Source of the DNA: Butyrivibrio sp. AC2005 | GTDB taxonomy: Bacteria; Bacillota; Clostridia; Lachnospirales; Lachnospiraceae | Assembly (NCBI RefSeq): GCF_000424145.1 | Contig: NZ_AUJI01000009.1 | Span: forward strand, 282,336 to 346,335 | DNA: 64,000 nucleotides | Direction of reading: 5' to 3' | Translations under genes and position numbers: made by a program | Notes under the pieces: model-generated | Told to the model about the DNA's origin: nothing | Databases searched by the model: none | The model's input: only the letters and a program-made list of their open reading frames with translations | In this document: in pieces, positions 8,437 through 15,841 of the stretch | Layout: the number at the start of each line of letters is the position of its first letter | How positions within the stretch are numbered: position 1 is the first letter of the stretch

Positions 8437-9225
8437 TTGTATGGATTAAGAGAAATGCTTTTACAGGAGCATAAGCACCTGCAGAGCATAATAGCTAAGG
8501 CTGGCGAAAACATGGCTTCTACGCCTGAAGGACGACTTCGCATTTCGGTAGACCATGGAGTTGCCAGATATTATCAGTGCATAGATGACAGATACGGAGA
8601 GTATATCCCAAGGGATAATGTACAGCTTCCTCGCCAACTGGCACAGAAAGCATATAATGATACAGTACTTAAGACTGCTGAGGTAAGAGCCAAGCATATT
8701 GCCAGGTGCCTCAAGGATTATAATGATGATGAGCTTGAACAACTATTTACGTCGCTACACCCGGAGAGACAGAAACTTATCACTCCGGTTGAGCCAACAT
8801 TTAGCCAATTACAAGAACAATGGTACTCAGAGCCATATGTCGGGAAAGCTTTCAAGGAAGGAACACCTGTAATTCTTACAGAGAAAGGAGAACGTGTCCG
8901 ATCAAAGTCGGAGAAAATCCTTGCCGATTTCTTTTACCGGAACAATATTCCATATAAGTATGAAAAACCATTAAACCTATCAGGTTATGGGATAGTCTAT
9001 CCCGACTTCACATTCCTTTCGAGGAAACTACGAAGAGAGATTTACTGGGAGCACGAAGGGATGGTGGACAAGCCTGAATATGCCATAAAGGCGGTTAAAA
9101 AGCTCAATAGCTATCAAATGAACGGGATACTTCCAGGAGAGCGCTTGATCCTTACGTTTGAGACGGAACAGGATGTTTTGAATTCGAAGATTGTTAGTGA
9201 TTTGGTGGATAAATATCTCCGGTGA
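8437..9225 (+). CDS. PD-(D/E)XK-nuclease-like hypothetical protein
   Basis: A 262-residue protein starting at TTG 8437, with AGAGGA about 7 nt upstream; the first in-frame ATG is at 8455. The C-terminal half resembles a restriction-endonuclease-like fold: RSKSEKILADFFYRNNIPY (helix with Glu), then VYPDFTFL (candidate PD), then IYWEHEG (candidate ExH in place of ExK). The N-terminal half is helical and charged. Typical homologues are unannotated Firmicutes proteins. It is the first gene after the repeat array, which may be its regulatory region or its target. Function not established. Confidence 0.7.
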   Translation: MYGLREMLLQEHKHLQSIIAKAGENMASTPEGRLRISVDHGVARYYQCIDDRYGEYIPRDNVQLPRQLAQKAYNDTVLKTAEVRAKHIARCLKDYNDDELEQLFTSLHPERQKLITPVEPTFSQLQEQWYSEPYVGKAFKEGTPVILTEKGERVRSKSEKILADFFYRNNIPYKYEKPLNLSGYGIVYPDFTFLSRKLRREIYWEHEGMVDKPEYAIKAVKKLNSYQMNGILPGERLILTFETEQDVLNSKIVSDLVDKYLR

Positions 9226-9351
9226 ATGGATATCTTAGATAAGCGATATACATTTGAATTGCATGTCGGTAGTTTATATTGCATACTACAATGTATGTGA
9301 TAATATGAGGGGAATGGTGGAGTGATAGAGGAGTAATTAAGAGAAAAAAGT

Positions 9352-10290
9352 ATGGATACACTATTTTTAGAAGGTTTAAAAGAAAACGATATAAACAAAC
9401 TTTTAGCTGCACCAAAAAGCGATCTTCATAATCACTCGACAAAAGGTTGTAGGCGTGAATGGCTATCTGAACAGCTACATGTTGACATTCCAAAGCCACC
9501 ACAGCGACTTGATGGCCTGGAAGGTATGCACGCATGGTTTAGGTCCTCTATAAAGCCCTTTTGTGATGGGTATGAGAATATGCTGCTTAGATGGGAGGGT
9601 GCTTTTGCTGAGGCTGGGCGAAATAATATAACTCGTCTTGTAATGAATTTTGGTACAGCTGAAGTGGATCAGGTAGGAACGGTAAAGGGGTTCCAAGAGC
9701 TTATAGAAGGGTTCCATAAAACGTATTGTCCTGATAGTATCTTTGAAGCTGAGCTGACCTATCCCTCTTTTGGAAACGTGGAACAAGAGGCAGATGAATT
9801 CGATAAATATGCCAGTTCAGGATACTTCAAGGCAATTGATATTTGCGCCGGAGAAAATGTTCAGCCATTCGAAGCTTTTTTGCCACTTTACAAGAAGGCT
9901 GAGAAATATCATTTAACCAAAAAGATGCATGTTGGAGAAACAGGTTCAGCAGAAGATGTCAGAAGGGCAGTAGAGATTCTTGGCCTCTCTGAGGTTCATC
10001 ATGGAATTGGTGCATCAACATCCAAAGAAACTATGAGATTTCTTGCGGATAATCATATACAGGTTAATGTCTGTCCCAGTAGCAATGTAATGCTGGGATT
10101 TGCAAAGGATTATAAAACACATCCAATCAAAATATTGGTGGAGAATGGTGTTAGGGTTACCATAAATACTGATGATCTGCTGATCTTTGACTCGTCAATT
10201 GAAAATGAATATCTTAAACTGTATAGGGCGGGTACACTGAGAGCAGAGCAGCTTGAGGAGATAAGACAAACAGGATTAGGAATTCTGTGA
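9352..10290 (+). CDS. Adenosine deaminase family protein, C-terminally short
   Basis: A 312-residue metal-dependent deaminase of the adenosine/AMP deaminase family. Family motifs are visible: the metal-binding HxH in SDLHNHSTKG (residues about 23-32), MHVGET (HAGE equivalent), VHHGIGA (HGIG), and INTDDLLIF (metal Asp pair). The protein stops soon after the last motif (LEEIRQTGLGIL), about 20-40 residues earlier than most homologues, so it may be truncated. Substrate could be adenosine or another aminopurine. The frame has a stop just upstream of the ATG. Confidence 0.8.
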   Translation: MDTLFLEGLKENDINKLLAAPKSDLHNHSTKGCRREWLSEQLHVDIPKPPQRLDGLEGMHAWFRSSIKPFCDGYENMLLRWEGAFAEAGRNNITRLVMNFGTAEVDQVGTVKGFQELIEGFHKTYCPDSIFEAELTYPSFGNVEQEADEFDKYASSGYFKAIDICAGENVQPFEAFLPLYKKAEKYHLTKKMHVGETGSAEDVRRAVEILGLSEVHHGIGASTSKETMRFLADNHIQVNVCPSSNVMLGFAKDYKTHPIKILVENGVRVTINTDDLLIFDSSIENEYLKLYRAGTLRAEQLEEIRQTGLGIL

Positions 10291-10342
10291 TAAGAAAGCA
10301 ATATGGAATAATGCCGGATTAACCGATGAGAGAAGATAGATT

Positions 10343-10516
10343 ATGGACAAATCATGGTCAGAAAACAATAAAGAAATACAGAAATTGCTGACGAAGGAAG
10401 CAACCTTTAAAGATGCTATTCAGAAGCTTTTGGCTATTACCCTTATGATTGCAGAATCCAATCCAGATGAAAAAGATATTATGACAGCTATGGTAATGAA
10501 TTTATTGAGAATATAA
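10343..10516 (+). CDS. Small hypothetical protein, probably a gene fragment
   Basis: A 57-residue open frame, MDKSWSENNKEIQKLLTKEA at its start, 52 bp after the deaminase gene. The first 30 residues look like the N-terminus of DinB-superfamily proteins of Lachnospiraceae (from memory, not checked), but the rest (IMTAMVMNLLRI) does not continue that family, so it is probably a broken gene. The ribosome binding site is weak. It is the last coding-like sequence before the second att-like repeat. Confidence 0.4.
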   Translation: MDKSWSENNKEIQKLLTKEATFKDAIQKLLAITLMIAESNPDEKDIMTAMVMNLLRI

Positions 10517-10557
10517 CGACTCTGAAGAATTTGACTTAAAGTTGCCACCAACTGCAT

Positions 10558-10594
10558 ACAGTAGCCCTGAGCTTTCTACCGTACGCAGCAGGTA
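10558..10594 (+). repeat. 37-bp dispersed repeat, copy 1
   Basis: This 37-bp segment, beginning ACAGTAGCCCTGAGC and ending GCAGCAGGTA, is repeated exactly at 39541-39577. It contains a short inverted repeat (CTACC and GGTA). Each copy sits upstream of an rpsI-tail repeat (55 bp before the second copy of the tail, about 1 kb before the third), so it may be part of an island end. Confidence 0.7.
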
Positions 10595-10648
10595 AACAGC
10601 AACTCGCCTTACAAATGCCCAAAACAAGGCACTTAAGACAGTGAAAAA

Positions 10649-10666
10649 GTTCTCAAAGAGATAATC
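10649..10666 (+). repeat. rpsI-tail direct repeat, copy 2 (putative att site)
   Basis: Exact 18-bp copy of the rpsI 3' end. In the S9 reading frame the bases upstream encode KKFSKR then stop, although no S9 gene is here. AAGGCAC lies 16 nt before this copy and at the same distance before the third copy. A terminator follows at 10713. Confidence 0.8.
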
Positions 10667-10712
10667 GTTTTACAACGTATTACGTCTTTGGACAATCATA
10701 TACGACTTATTG

Positions 10713-10743
10713 CACCTCAGGACAACAGTCCTGGGGTGTTTTT
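10713..10743 (+). terminator. Rho-independent terminator after second rpsI-tail copy
   Basis: CACCTCAGGAC (10713-10723) pairs with GTCCTGGGGTG (10728-10738) around AACA, followed by TTTTTG. Its position after an rpsI-tail copy suggests that it once terminated rpsI in a donor genome. Confidence 0.88.
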
Positions 10744-10788
10744 GTTATGTCCTCATGTTGTTAAGTAGTTGGCTAGTAAAGCGCAACA

Positions 10789-11625
10789 ATGATATTGTTA
10801 AATAAAAAAACTAAGGACGAGGCTATGCGAGATATAGACAAAATAATTGAAGATGACGAAAATCAGGTGGTTGCATGGAAAGAGTCATGGCAGGATAAGT
10901 ATCTAGAGTGGATCTGTGGCTATGCCAATGCCCAGGGTGGGACTCTCTACATAGGAGTTGATGAGATAATGGCAACGTTATTGGATTAGATTCAAAGGTA
11001 CAAAAGAAGCTATTAGAGGATATTCCAAATAAAATTACTGCAGCATTTGGAATAACTTGTGATGTGAATCTCAAGTCAAAAGATAAAAAGAAGTATATTC
11101 AGGTTGAGGTAAAAAAATCGCGATTACCTTTAAATCTCCATGGAAGATATTATTACCGTACTGGAAGTGTAAAAAAGGAGATTACTAGATTTGAGACATG
11201 TCCCTTCTAAGCTTAGAAATCCAATACTGGCCGATGTTTTTGGACGCTTACGTTTGATGGAGAGAAGAGGCAGTGGATTCAAGAAGATACTTGATGCCTA
11301 TGAATCTGAAGAAAGATATACAGATAGTTTAAAGCCAGAGTTTTATACTGATGGTTATAATTTCTTTCTTACTCTATGGAACTTGAATTATGCTTATGAT
11401 AAAGCGCAAAATAAAGCGCAAATTAAAGCGCAAAGAGGTACTTTATCTGATAGAGATTATATATTGCTCCTGATTAAGGAGAATCCAACCATAACACAAG
11501 AAGAATTGGCAAATATTATGGGGAAGTCACGAAGATCAGTACAGATGCTGATGAAGCAGCTGATAGAGGATGATGCTATTGAAAGACTTGGATCTAAGAA
11601 ACGGGGAACATGGATTTTAAAATGA
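10789..11625 (+). pseudogene. Broken AlbA_2 (Schlafen-like) DNA-binding protein gene
   Basis: Remnant of a putative DNA-binding/ATP-binding regulator. The N-terminal AlbA_2 domain is readable (VVAWKESWQDKYLEWICGYA, then NAQGGTLYIGVD), but a 2-bp GA duplication near 10968 shifts the frame; the domain continues in another frame as GNVIGLDSKVQKKLLEDIP up to YYYRTGSVKKEITR. A large internal deletion then joins to a third frame from 11191, encoding the C-terminal part (LADVFGRLRLMERRGSGFKK and a winged helix with TQEELANIMGKSRRSVQML). Full-length relatives are about 400-480 residues. The gene is not functional as written. Confidence 0.75.
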
Positions 11626-11794
11626 TAAATACTATGAAATGAGGAGTGGCATAAAGAGTAAGTTCGATTAATGGTTTATCTCCGGTCCACTCAAGAAATT
11701 TGCCTATATGAAACGTGTATAGTTTACAAGTGCCTTCGGATCGGTTCCTGATCCTGATTTCTTCATGAATCTGTTTTTTTAATGATTCGTCCAT
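11594..11794 (-). pseudogene. Truncated tyrosine recombinase, N-terminal fragment
   Basis: The minus-strand frame starts at ATG 11794 after a good GGAGG. Residues 1-47 (MDESLKKQIHEEIRIRNRSE, then TCKLYTFHIGKFLEWTGDKP) match the N-terminal SAM-like core-binding domain of phage-type integrases. Homology then ends and the frame runs out at 66 residues, so the catalytic domain is missing. Converges with and overlaps the end of the AlbA_2 remnant. It is the only recombinase trace inside the rpsI-bounded region. Confidence 0.65.
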
Positions 11795-11801
11795 AATAAA
11801 A

Positions 11802-11849
11802 CCTCCGTAAATGAAGTAGTAAAAATGTGGTTACTACTGATTACGGAGG
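11802..11849. repeat. Interrupted palindrome over the integrase translation start
   Basis: Two nested inverted repeats share one axis: CCTCCGTAA (11802-11810) with TTACGGAGG (11841-11849), and GTAGTAA (11816-11822) with TTACTAC (11831-11837). On the minus strand the outer arm contains the ribosome binding site of the truncated integrase, so the mRNA hairpin could hide it; alternatively it is a recombinase or repressor site. Confidence 0.6.
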
Positions 11850-12006
11850 GTAACGAATTCTGTGAATATACTTGTAAGGCATGTTTGTAGGTGATATTCT
11901 TTTCATAGCAGTAGTAGTGGCTTTTGGTAGTATTTGGTTTTTGGGTGGTAACTTAAACGATACATCATCAGGGCGTCGCTATCTACTGCTTTTTGAGTAA
12001 AAGAAA

Positions 12007-12042
12007 CGCTGCGCCACAGCCTTGGCAGGCCGTCGCGCAGCG
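12007..12042. repeat. Hairpin repeat element, copy A
   Basis: CGCTGCGC (12007-12014) pairs perfectly with GCGCAGCG (12035-12042) around a 20-nt loop. The 28 bases 12015-12042 match 25 of 28 bases of copy B (15301-15328), while the 5' arms differ and are adjusted to keep pairing. It lies in the otherwise featureless gap 11850-12104, about 60 bp before the next gene. Confidence 0.6.
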
Positions 12043-12104
12043 ACTTAGTTCTTTTTCAGTTTATGCGATGTTAACAAATGGATAGTTTATAGAGGAGAAT
12101 TGCC

Positions 12105-12344
12105 ATGAAAAAATTCTTTGAATTAGGAAATCGCTACGCAAAAGAAAGCAATTGGACTGATTTTGCACTTGTTAAGTTTTGCCTTTTTTCCATGGGACTG
12201 CTTGTCGGAATGAAAGTACCAGAAAAACATAAGAAGATAGTTGTGAGTGGTGCAATATGCATATTTCTGTTGACATATATTCCGCTTATGGCAAAGGTCT
12301 TAAGTATTGGAGTGGAGATGATAAATGAGAATTGCAGGGATTGA
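12105..12344 (+). CDS. Small membrane protein of unknown function
   Basis: A 79-residue protein after a GAGGAG ribosome binding site. It has a soluble N-terminal segment (MKKFFELGNRYAKESNWTDF) and two predicted membrane helices (about 26-38 and 46-68). Homologues in Lachnospiraceae are sometimes labelled 'permease of phosphate ABC transporter', a name without clear support. Function unknown. Confidence 0.75.
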   Translation: MKKFFELGNRYAKESNWTDFALVKFCLFSMGLLVGMKVPEKHKKIVVSGAICIFLLTYIPLMAKVLSIGVEMINENCRD

Positions 12345-12390
12345 GCTTTAAATGAACTGCAACATAACCGATTATTGGAGGATTACGTAG

Positions 12391-12918
12391 GTGAATGTAA
12401 TAGAGATAATAAATAAAAGGCACAGCTACAGAGGAAAGTATCTTTCTAAACAGGTACCTAAAGATGATTTGGTAAAAATACTGGAAGCAGGGATGGCCGC
12501 TCCATCTGGATGTAATAAGCAGACTACCAGTTTTATAGCAGTTGATGACTCAAATATATTAAAGAAGATTAATGAAGTTATTAATCCTCCGGTATGTGAA
12601 ACAGCACCTGCGTTAATTGTAGTGTTGACGCAACGGATAAATGCATATCGCGATAGATGCTTTGCTATACAGGATTACTCTGCTGCAATCGAGAACATGC
12701 TATTGACTATCGTGGCGCTTGGATATCAGAGTTGCTGGTATGAAGGTCATATTACAGATGAAGATAGAATATGTGACAAAATAGCTGCTATTCTCTCGGT
12801 ACCGGAGAATTATGATGTTGTATGTATATTGCCGGTAGGAGAGGCTGAAAGCGAACCTTCGATACCCAAGAAAAAAGGGTTTGAAGAAAGAGCTTGGTTT
12901 AACACATTCAAAGGTTGA
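12391..12918 (+). CDS. Nitroreductase family protein
   Basis: A 175-residue FMN-dependent nitroreductase-fold enzyme. The N-terminus has the family motif INKRHSYRGKYL (RxSxR-type FMN phosphate contact), followed by MAAPSGCNKQT (APSGxNxQ motif), and the C-terminal part has VALGYQSCWYEG and LPVGEAES. The start is GTG 12391 with GGAGG (12377-12381) 9 nt upstream. It probably reduces an aromatic nitro compound, quinone or flavin using NAD(P)H; the substrate cannot be told. A terminator follows. Confidence 0.85.
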   Translation: MNVIEIINKRHSYRGKYLSKQVPKDDLVKILEAGMAAPSGCNKQTTSFIAVDDSNILKKINEVINPPVCETAPALIVVLTQRINAYRDRCFAIQDYSAAIENMLLTIVALGYQSCWYEGHITDEDRICDKIAAILSVPENYDVVCILPVGEAESEPSIPKKKGFEERAWFNTFKG

Positions 12919-13016
12919 AAGGCTGTTTAACAGGAAGAAAAAAATCGGCAGTTACGGCAGTGTTCATAAGACAGTAACGCAAAATGAGCACTGTCGCGGT
13001 GGATTGGCAAAAAAAG

Positions 13017-13060
13017 AAGAAGTCTGAAAGGAACATACATTCCAGACTTCTTTTCTTATT
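13017..13060 (+). terminator. Rho-independent terminator after nitroreductase
   Basis: AAGAAGTCT (13017-13025) pairs with AGACTTCTT (13044-13052), with an inner GGAA/TTCC pair, followed by TTCTTATT. Confidence 0.8.
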
Positions 13061-13162
13061 AAATAAATTCAAAAAGGTACTATATATTTCTTTTCGTGCA
13101 TATGATAACGTCATAATAGGAACACCTATAACGAATAAATAAAGCTTAAAAGGAGTATGCTT

Positions 13163-13642
13163 ATGAAAAAGAATATCCGTACCGTTTTATTTGGAGAGCT
13201 TGTACTTTTCATCGTTGTATTTCTTATCAGTACCCTCGGAACCAGCTTTGGTTTTTCTGCTGTCGCATGGTTTCTTGATGTGCCTTCGCTGATTCTTGTT
13301 TTACTTATTCTGATTCCCGGGCTCATTATCATGGGTGAGTGGAAAGATTTTTTGAATTCATTCTCAGTAGGGATAAAAGATTACAGGCTTCTTGAACTAA
13401 AAAATATTATAGAAGCCGTAGGCGCTGCCCAGAAGCTTACTGTATTTGGAGCTCTTTTTGCCATCATAACTTCAGCAATAATTCTTATGGGACATTTATC
13501 TGAGCCGGAAACGTTTGGACCAAGCCTTGCTGTCTGCTTCCTTTCAGGTTTTTATGCAGTAATAATCGAGTTTTTTCTTCTGCCGCTTAAGTTAAATGCC
13601 GAGCGTAAGATGAATGAAGAGATGGACATGGAAGATGAATGA
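13163..13642 (+). CDS. MotA/TolQ/ExbB-like membrane protein
   Basis: A 159-residue integral membrane protein with about four helices (10-30, 40-58, 90-112, 120-142). The arrangement FDVPSLILV-like entry, then LLELKNIIEAVGAAQKLTVF and GPSLAVCFLSGFYAVI, resembles MotA/TolQ/ExbB proton-channel proteins, though it is short and lacks the usual large cytoplasmic loop, so the match is tentative. Start ATG 13163 has AGGAG 7 nt upstream; an ATG at 13157 is too close to it. It overlaps the following regulator gene by 8 bp. Confidence 0.65.
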   Translation: MKKNIRTVLFGELVLFIVVFLISTLGTSFGFSAVAWFLDVPSLILVLLILIPGLIIMGEWKDFLNSFSVGIKDYRLLELKNIIEAVGAAQKLTVFGALFAIITSAIILMGHLSEPETFGPSLAVCFLSGFYAVIIEFFLLPLKLNAERKMNEEMDMEDE

Positions 13643-13871
13643 TCCCGGAATTACAAAGGAGCAGTATCTTAATATAGCTCGTAAATTCGGATTTACGAAA
13701 AGAGAGCTTGAACTCGGATACCTTAAAGTGTCGGGGTTTTCAAATCATAGAATTGCTTATATGCTCGGAATTTCTGAGCAGACGGTAAAAAATCATTTCA
13801 CTCACATTTATGAAAAGGCGTGGGTTCCCGGAAGAAAGGAATTCCAAGAGCTGTTTACACAGGATGGATAG
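13635..13871 (+). CDS. LuxR-type helix-turn-helix regulator, single domain
   Basis: A 78-residue protein consisting essentially of a GerE/LuxR DNA-binding domain: KRELELGYLKVSGFSNHRIA followed by MLGISEQTVKNHFTHIYEKA, the standard recognition helix. There is no receiver or sensor domain. The ATG at 13635 overlaps the end of the upstream gene, and the downstream gene starts 5 bp after its stop, so the three genes form a translationally coupled operon. It likely controls this operon. Confidence 0.8.
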   Translation: MNDPGITKEQYLNIARKFGFTKRELELGYLKVSGFSNHRIAYMLGISEQTVKNHFTHIYEKAWVPGRKEFQELFTQDG

Positions 13872-13876
13872 TGATT

Positions 13877-14566
13877 ATGAAGAGATCAGTTAAAAGAGCT
13901 ATCATAATAATTTTAATTGTAAACGTCATCCTGATAGTTGCTGCTATTTGCGGGAGAATACTGAGCAGATTCGTTTATGAAGATCATCTTGATGAGCCTT
14001 TGATCACAGTTGATGATACCGAGATTACCTTAAGAGAATTTGGATATTACATATATGAAGTAGAAGAGTTTGTGCAGAACCAGGCTCTTTTGTATGATCC
14101 TGAGAATCCAAAGCACTGGTGGAATACCCACTTTTCAGCCGGCATGGATTCTCAGTTTGTCTGTGATTACGCCAAGAAGGTGGCAGTTAACACTTGTATA
14201 TCAGATGAGATTTATTATAAAAGAGCTCTTTCTGAAGGAGTTGTATTAAGTAGCGCGGAAGAAAAACAAGCAATGGTCGAAGCAAAGATGATCTTAAGCA
14301 GCATGACCGGGAATCAGCTTGCAAGAACAGGGTTGGATGAAAGCATCCTCACTAATATGCGGATAAAACATGCTCTTGCAGTAAAATATGCCAAATTTCT
14401 TGTAAATACCTGTGATTTAACAGGATATTCCGAAGACCCAGAAAAGCTTCTAAACTGGGACGGCGTGTATTATCAAGAAAAGATTCTACCGGAACATACA
14501 GTAAAGACTAATGATAAGGTTCTGGATAGAATAACGTTGGGAAAAATAACAGTGAATTATGAGTAA
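13877..14566 (+). CDS. Membrane-anchored SurA-N-like protein
   Basis: A 229-residue protein with an N-terminal signal anchor (residues about 6-28, AIIIILIVNVILIVAAICG) and an extracytoplasmic part resembling the SurA/PrsA N-terminal chaperone domain (TVDDTEITLREFGYYIYEVE, then a long helical stretch). No parvulin peptidyl-prolyl isomerase domain follows. Third gene of the MotA-like/LuxR operon. Possibly helps fold a secreted or membrane partner; the role is inference. Confidence 0.6.
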   Translation: MKRSVKRAIIIILIVNVILIVAAICGRILSRFVYEDHLDEPLITVDDTEITLREFGYYIYEVEEFVQNQALLYDPENPKHWWNTHFSAGMDSQFVCDYAKKVAVNTCISDEIYYKRALSEGVVLSSAEEKQAMVEAKMILSSMTGNQLARTGLDESILTNMRIKHALAVKYAKFLVNTCDLTGYSEDPEKLLNWDGVYYQEKILPEHTVKTNDKVLDRITLGKITVNYE

Positions 14567-14594
14567 TTCTATTTGAATGTGTTAGAATTATTTC

Positions 14595-15224
14595 ATGAAA
14601 ACAAGAGAAGAAGCATTAAAATACGGATTATCTTTTCCGGATACTTATCAGGAAGTGCCCTTCCACGATTCTAACTGGCAGCTGGTGCGATATAAGTATA
14701 ATAAAAAAGCATTCCTGTGGACTTATGAACGAGAGGGCTTTATAAATCTCAATGTGAAGGTTGATCCCGAGACGGCTTTTTTCTGGAGAAAGGCTTACAG
14801 CTCAGTTATTCCCGGATACCATCAGAATAAGGAGCATTGGAATACAATCATCCTCGATGGAAGTATCCCGGATAAAGACATAAAGCTCATGATTGCCGAG
14901 AGCTACGACCTGATAGCAGACTCTCCGACTAAGAGGATTTATGATGCTGTAGCCAGAATCCCAAAGGGATGTGTTGCAACTTATGCGCAGGTTGCAGAAG
15001 AAGCCGGGGATAGAAAGATGGCAAGAGCTGTAGGAAATGCTCTTCACAAAAACCCTGACCCCAGCACAATTCCCTGTCATCGTGTAGTAAACTCAAAAGG
15101 CGAACTTGCCGGCAACTATGCATTTGGCGGAGCCTGGAAGCAGGGAGAAATCCTGCTCTCTGAAGGCGTCGAAGTCAAAGATGGAGTTGTTGATTTACAT
15201 AAATATCAATGGCGCAATAAATAA
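14595..15224 (+). CDS. YjbR/MmcQ domain fused to methylated-DNA--cysteine methyltransferase
   Basis: A 209-residue two-domain protein. Residues 1-110 match the MmcQ/YjbR (CyaY-like DNA-binding) family (KYGLSFPDTYQEVPFHDSNW). Residues 112-195 match the O6-alkylguanine-DNA alkyltransferase catalytic domain: VARIPKGCVATYAQVAEEAG, the helix-turn-helix ARAVGNALHKNP, and the active-site motif IPCHRVV with its Cys intact. It should repair O6-methylguanine by suicide transfer. The fusion replaces the usual N-terminal methyltransferase domain. A terminator follows immediately. Confidence 0.88.
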   Translation: MKTREEALKYGLSFPDTYQEVPFHDSNWQLVRYKYNKKAFLWTYEREGFINLNVKVDPETAFFWRKAYSSVIPGYHQNKEHWNTIILDGSIPDKDIKLMIAESYDLIADSPTKRIYDAVARIPKGCVATYAQVAEEAGDRKMARAVGNALHKNPDPSTIPCHRVVNSKGELAGNYAFGGAWKQGEILLSEGVEVKDGVVDLHKYQWRNK

Positions 15225-15227
15225 TAA

Positions 15228-15256
15228 AGCCCCTGACCTTTGCGGGGCTCTTTTAT
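15228..15256 (+). terminator. Rho-independent terminator
   Basis: AGCCCC (15228-15233) pairs with GGGGCT (15244-15249), followed by CTTTTAT. It ends the YjbR-MGMT transcript. Confidence 0.85.
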
Positions 15257-15279
15257 AAGAGAAAGAGCTCGACAACTTC

Positions 15280-15342
15280 AAATTGAACAAAATCACTGCA
15301 CACAGCCTAGGCAGGTCATCGCGCAGCGATTTTGTTCAATTT
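15280..15342. repeat. Hairpin repeat element, copy B
   Basis: AAATTGAACAAAATC (15280-15294) pairs perfectly with GATTTTGTTCAATTT (15328-15342); inside, CTGC pairs with GCAG. The loop and 3' side (15301-15328) match copy A at 12015-12042 in 25 of 28 bases. The outer stem is unrelated to copy A but again fully paired. Sits just after a terminator, between genes. Confidence 0.65.
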
Positions 15343-15344
15343 CG

Positions 15345-15841
15345 GTTTTTAAAGACGAAAGGTATGTCTCGTATGATAGATATCTTCCTTTCTGCCGAGA
15401 AGAAATACTCGAAGCACTTGATGAATACCCGGAATTGAAAAAGATTCTTTCTGATATGCTCGGAACCATTGAACAGAACAGGATTGTGGTGATCGAATCA
15501 GGCTATATGGGAACGATCCCCTACAGCACGCTTCTTTTATGATAACATTGAATCCGAGAACGCCATATTCTGGAATTTGTGTGATGAAGGAAACATAGTC
15601 GGTGAACTGTATTCTTTTTTGAAACTGGAGGATAAGGACTTCGCTGATGGCATAGATACAGCCTATTTATGCGCCTTCCGTGTCACGGATATTGTTCGGG
15701 GCATTTATCACGGCGGTAATGCTGCTGATACTTGAATTGATACGAAAATGTGTGAGTATCGCAAAAGCAAAGGGCTTAAAGCTGTATGAGAAAATAAAAG
15801 AAAGGAAGAGTGCGAATGAAGCTGATAAAAAGGGAAACTGA
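15345..15841 (+). pseudogene. Patchwork of gene fragments
   Basis: Three coding-like pieces in different frames without starts. Up to 15542: SVFKDERYVSYDRYLPFCRE and IEQNRIVVIESGYMGTIP, the end of an unknown soluble protein. From about 15537 to 15735: a stretch ending NAADT, containing YSFLKLEDKDFADGIDTAYL, similar to a GNAT acetyltransferase segment. Up to 15841: AFITAVMLLILELI and a charged tail ending ADKKGN, a membrane-helix C-terminus overlapping the next gene's start. They look like debris from successive insertions and deletions. Confidence 0.5.

Noticed and set aside
15240..15345. Coding start of an open frame through hairpin repeat B
   Set aside because: The frame from 15240 lies across a terminator and the repeat; only the part after about 15345 is protein-like, so it was treated as a fragment.
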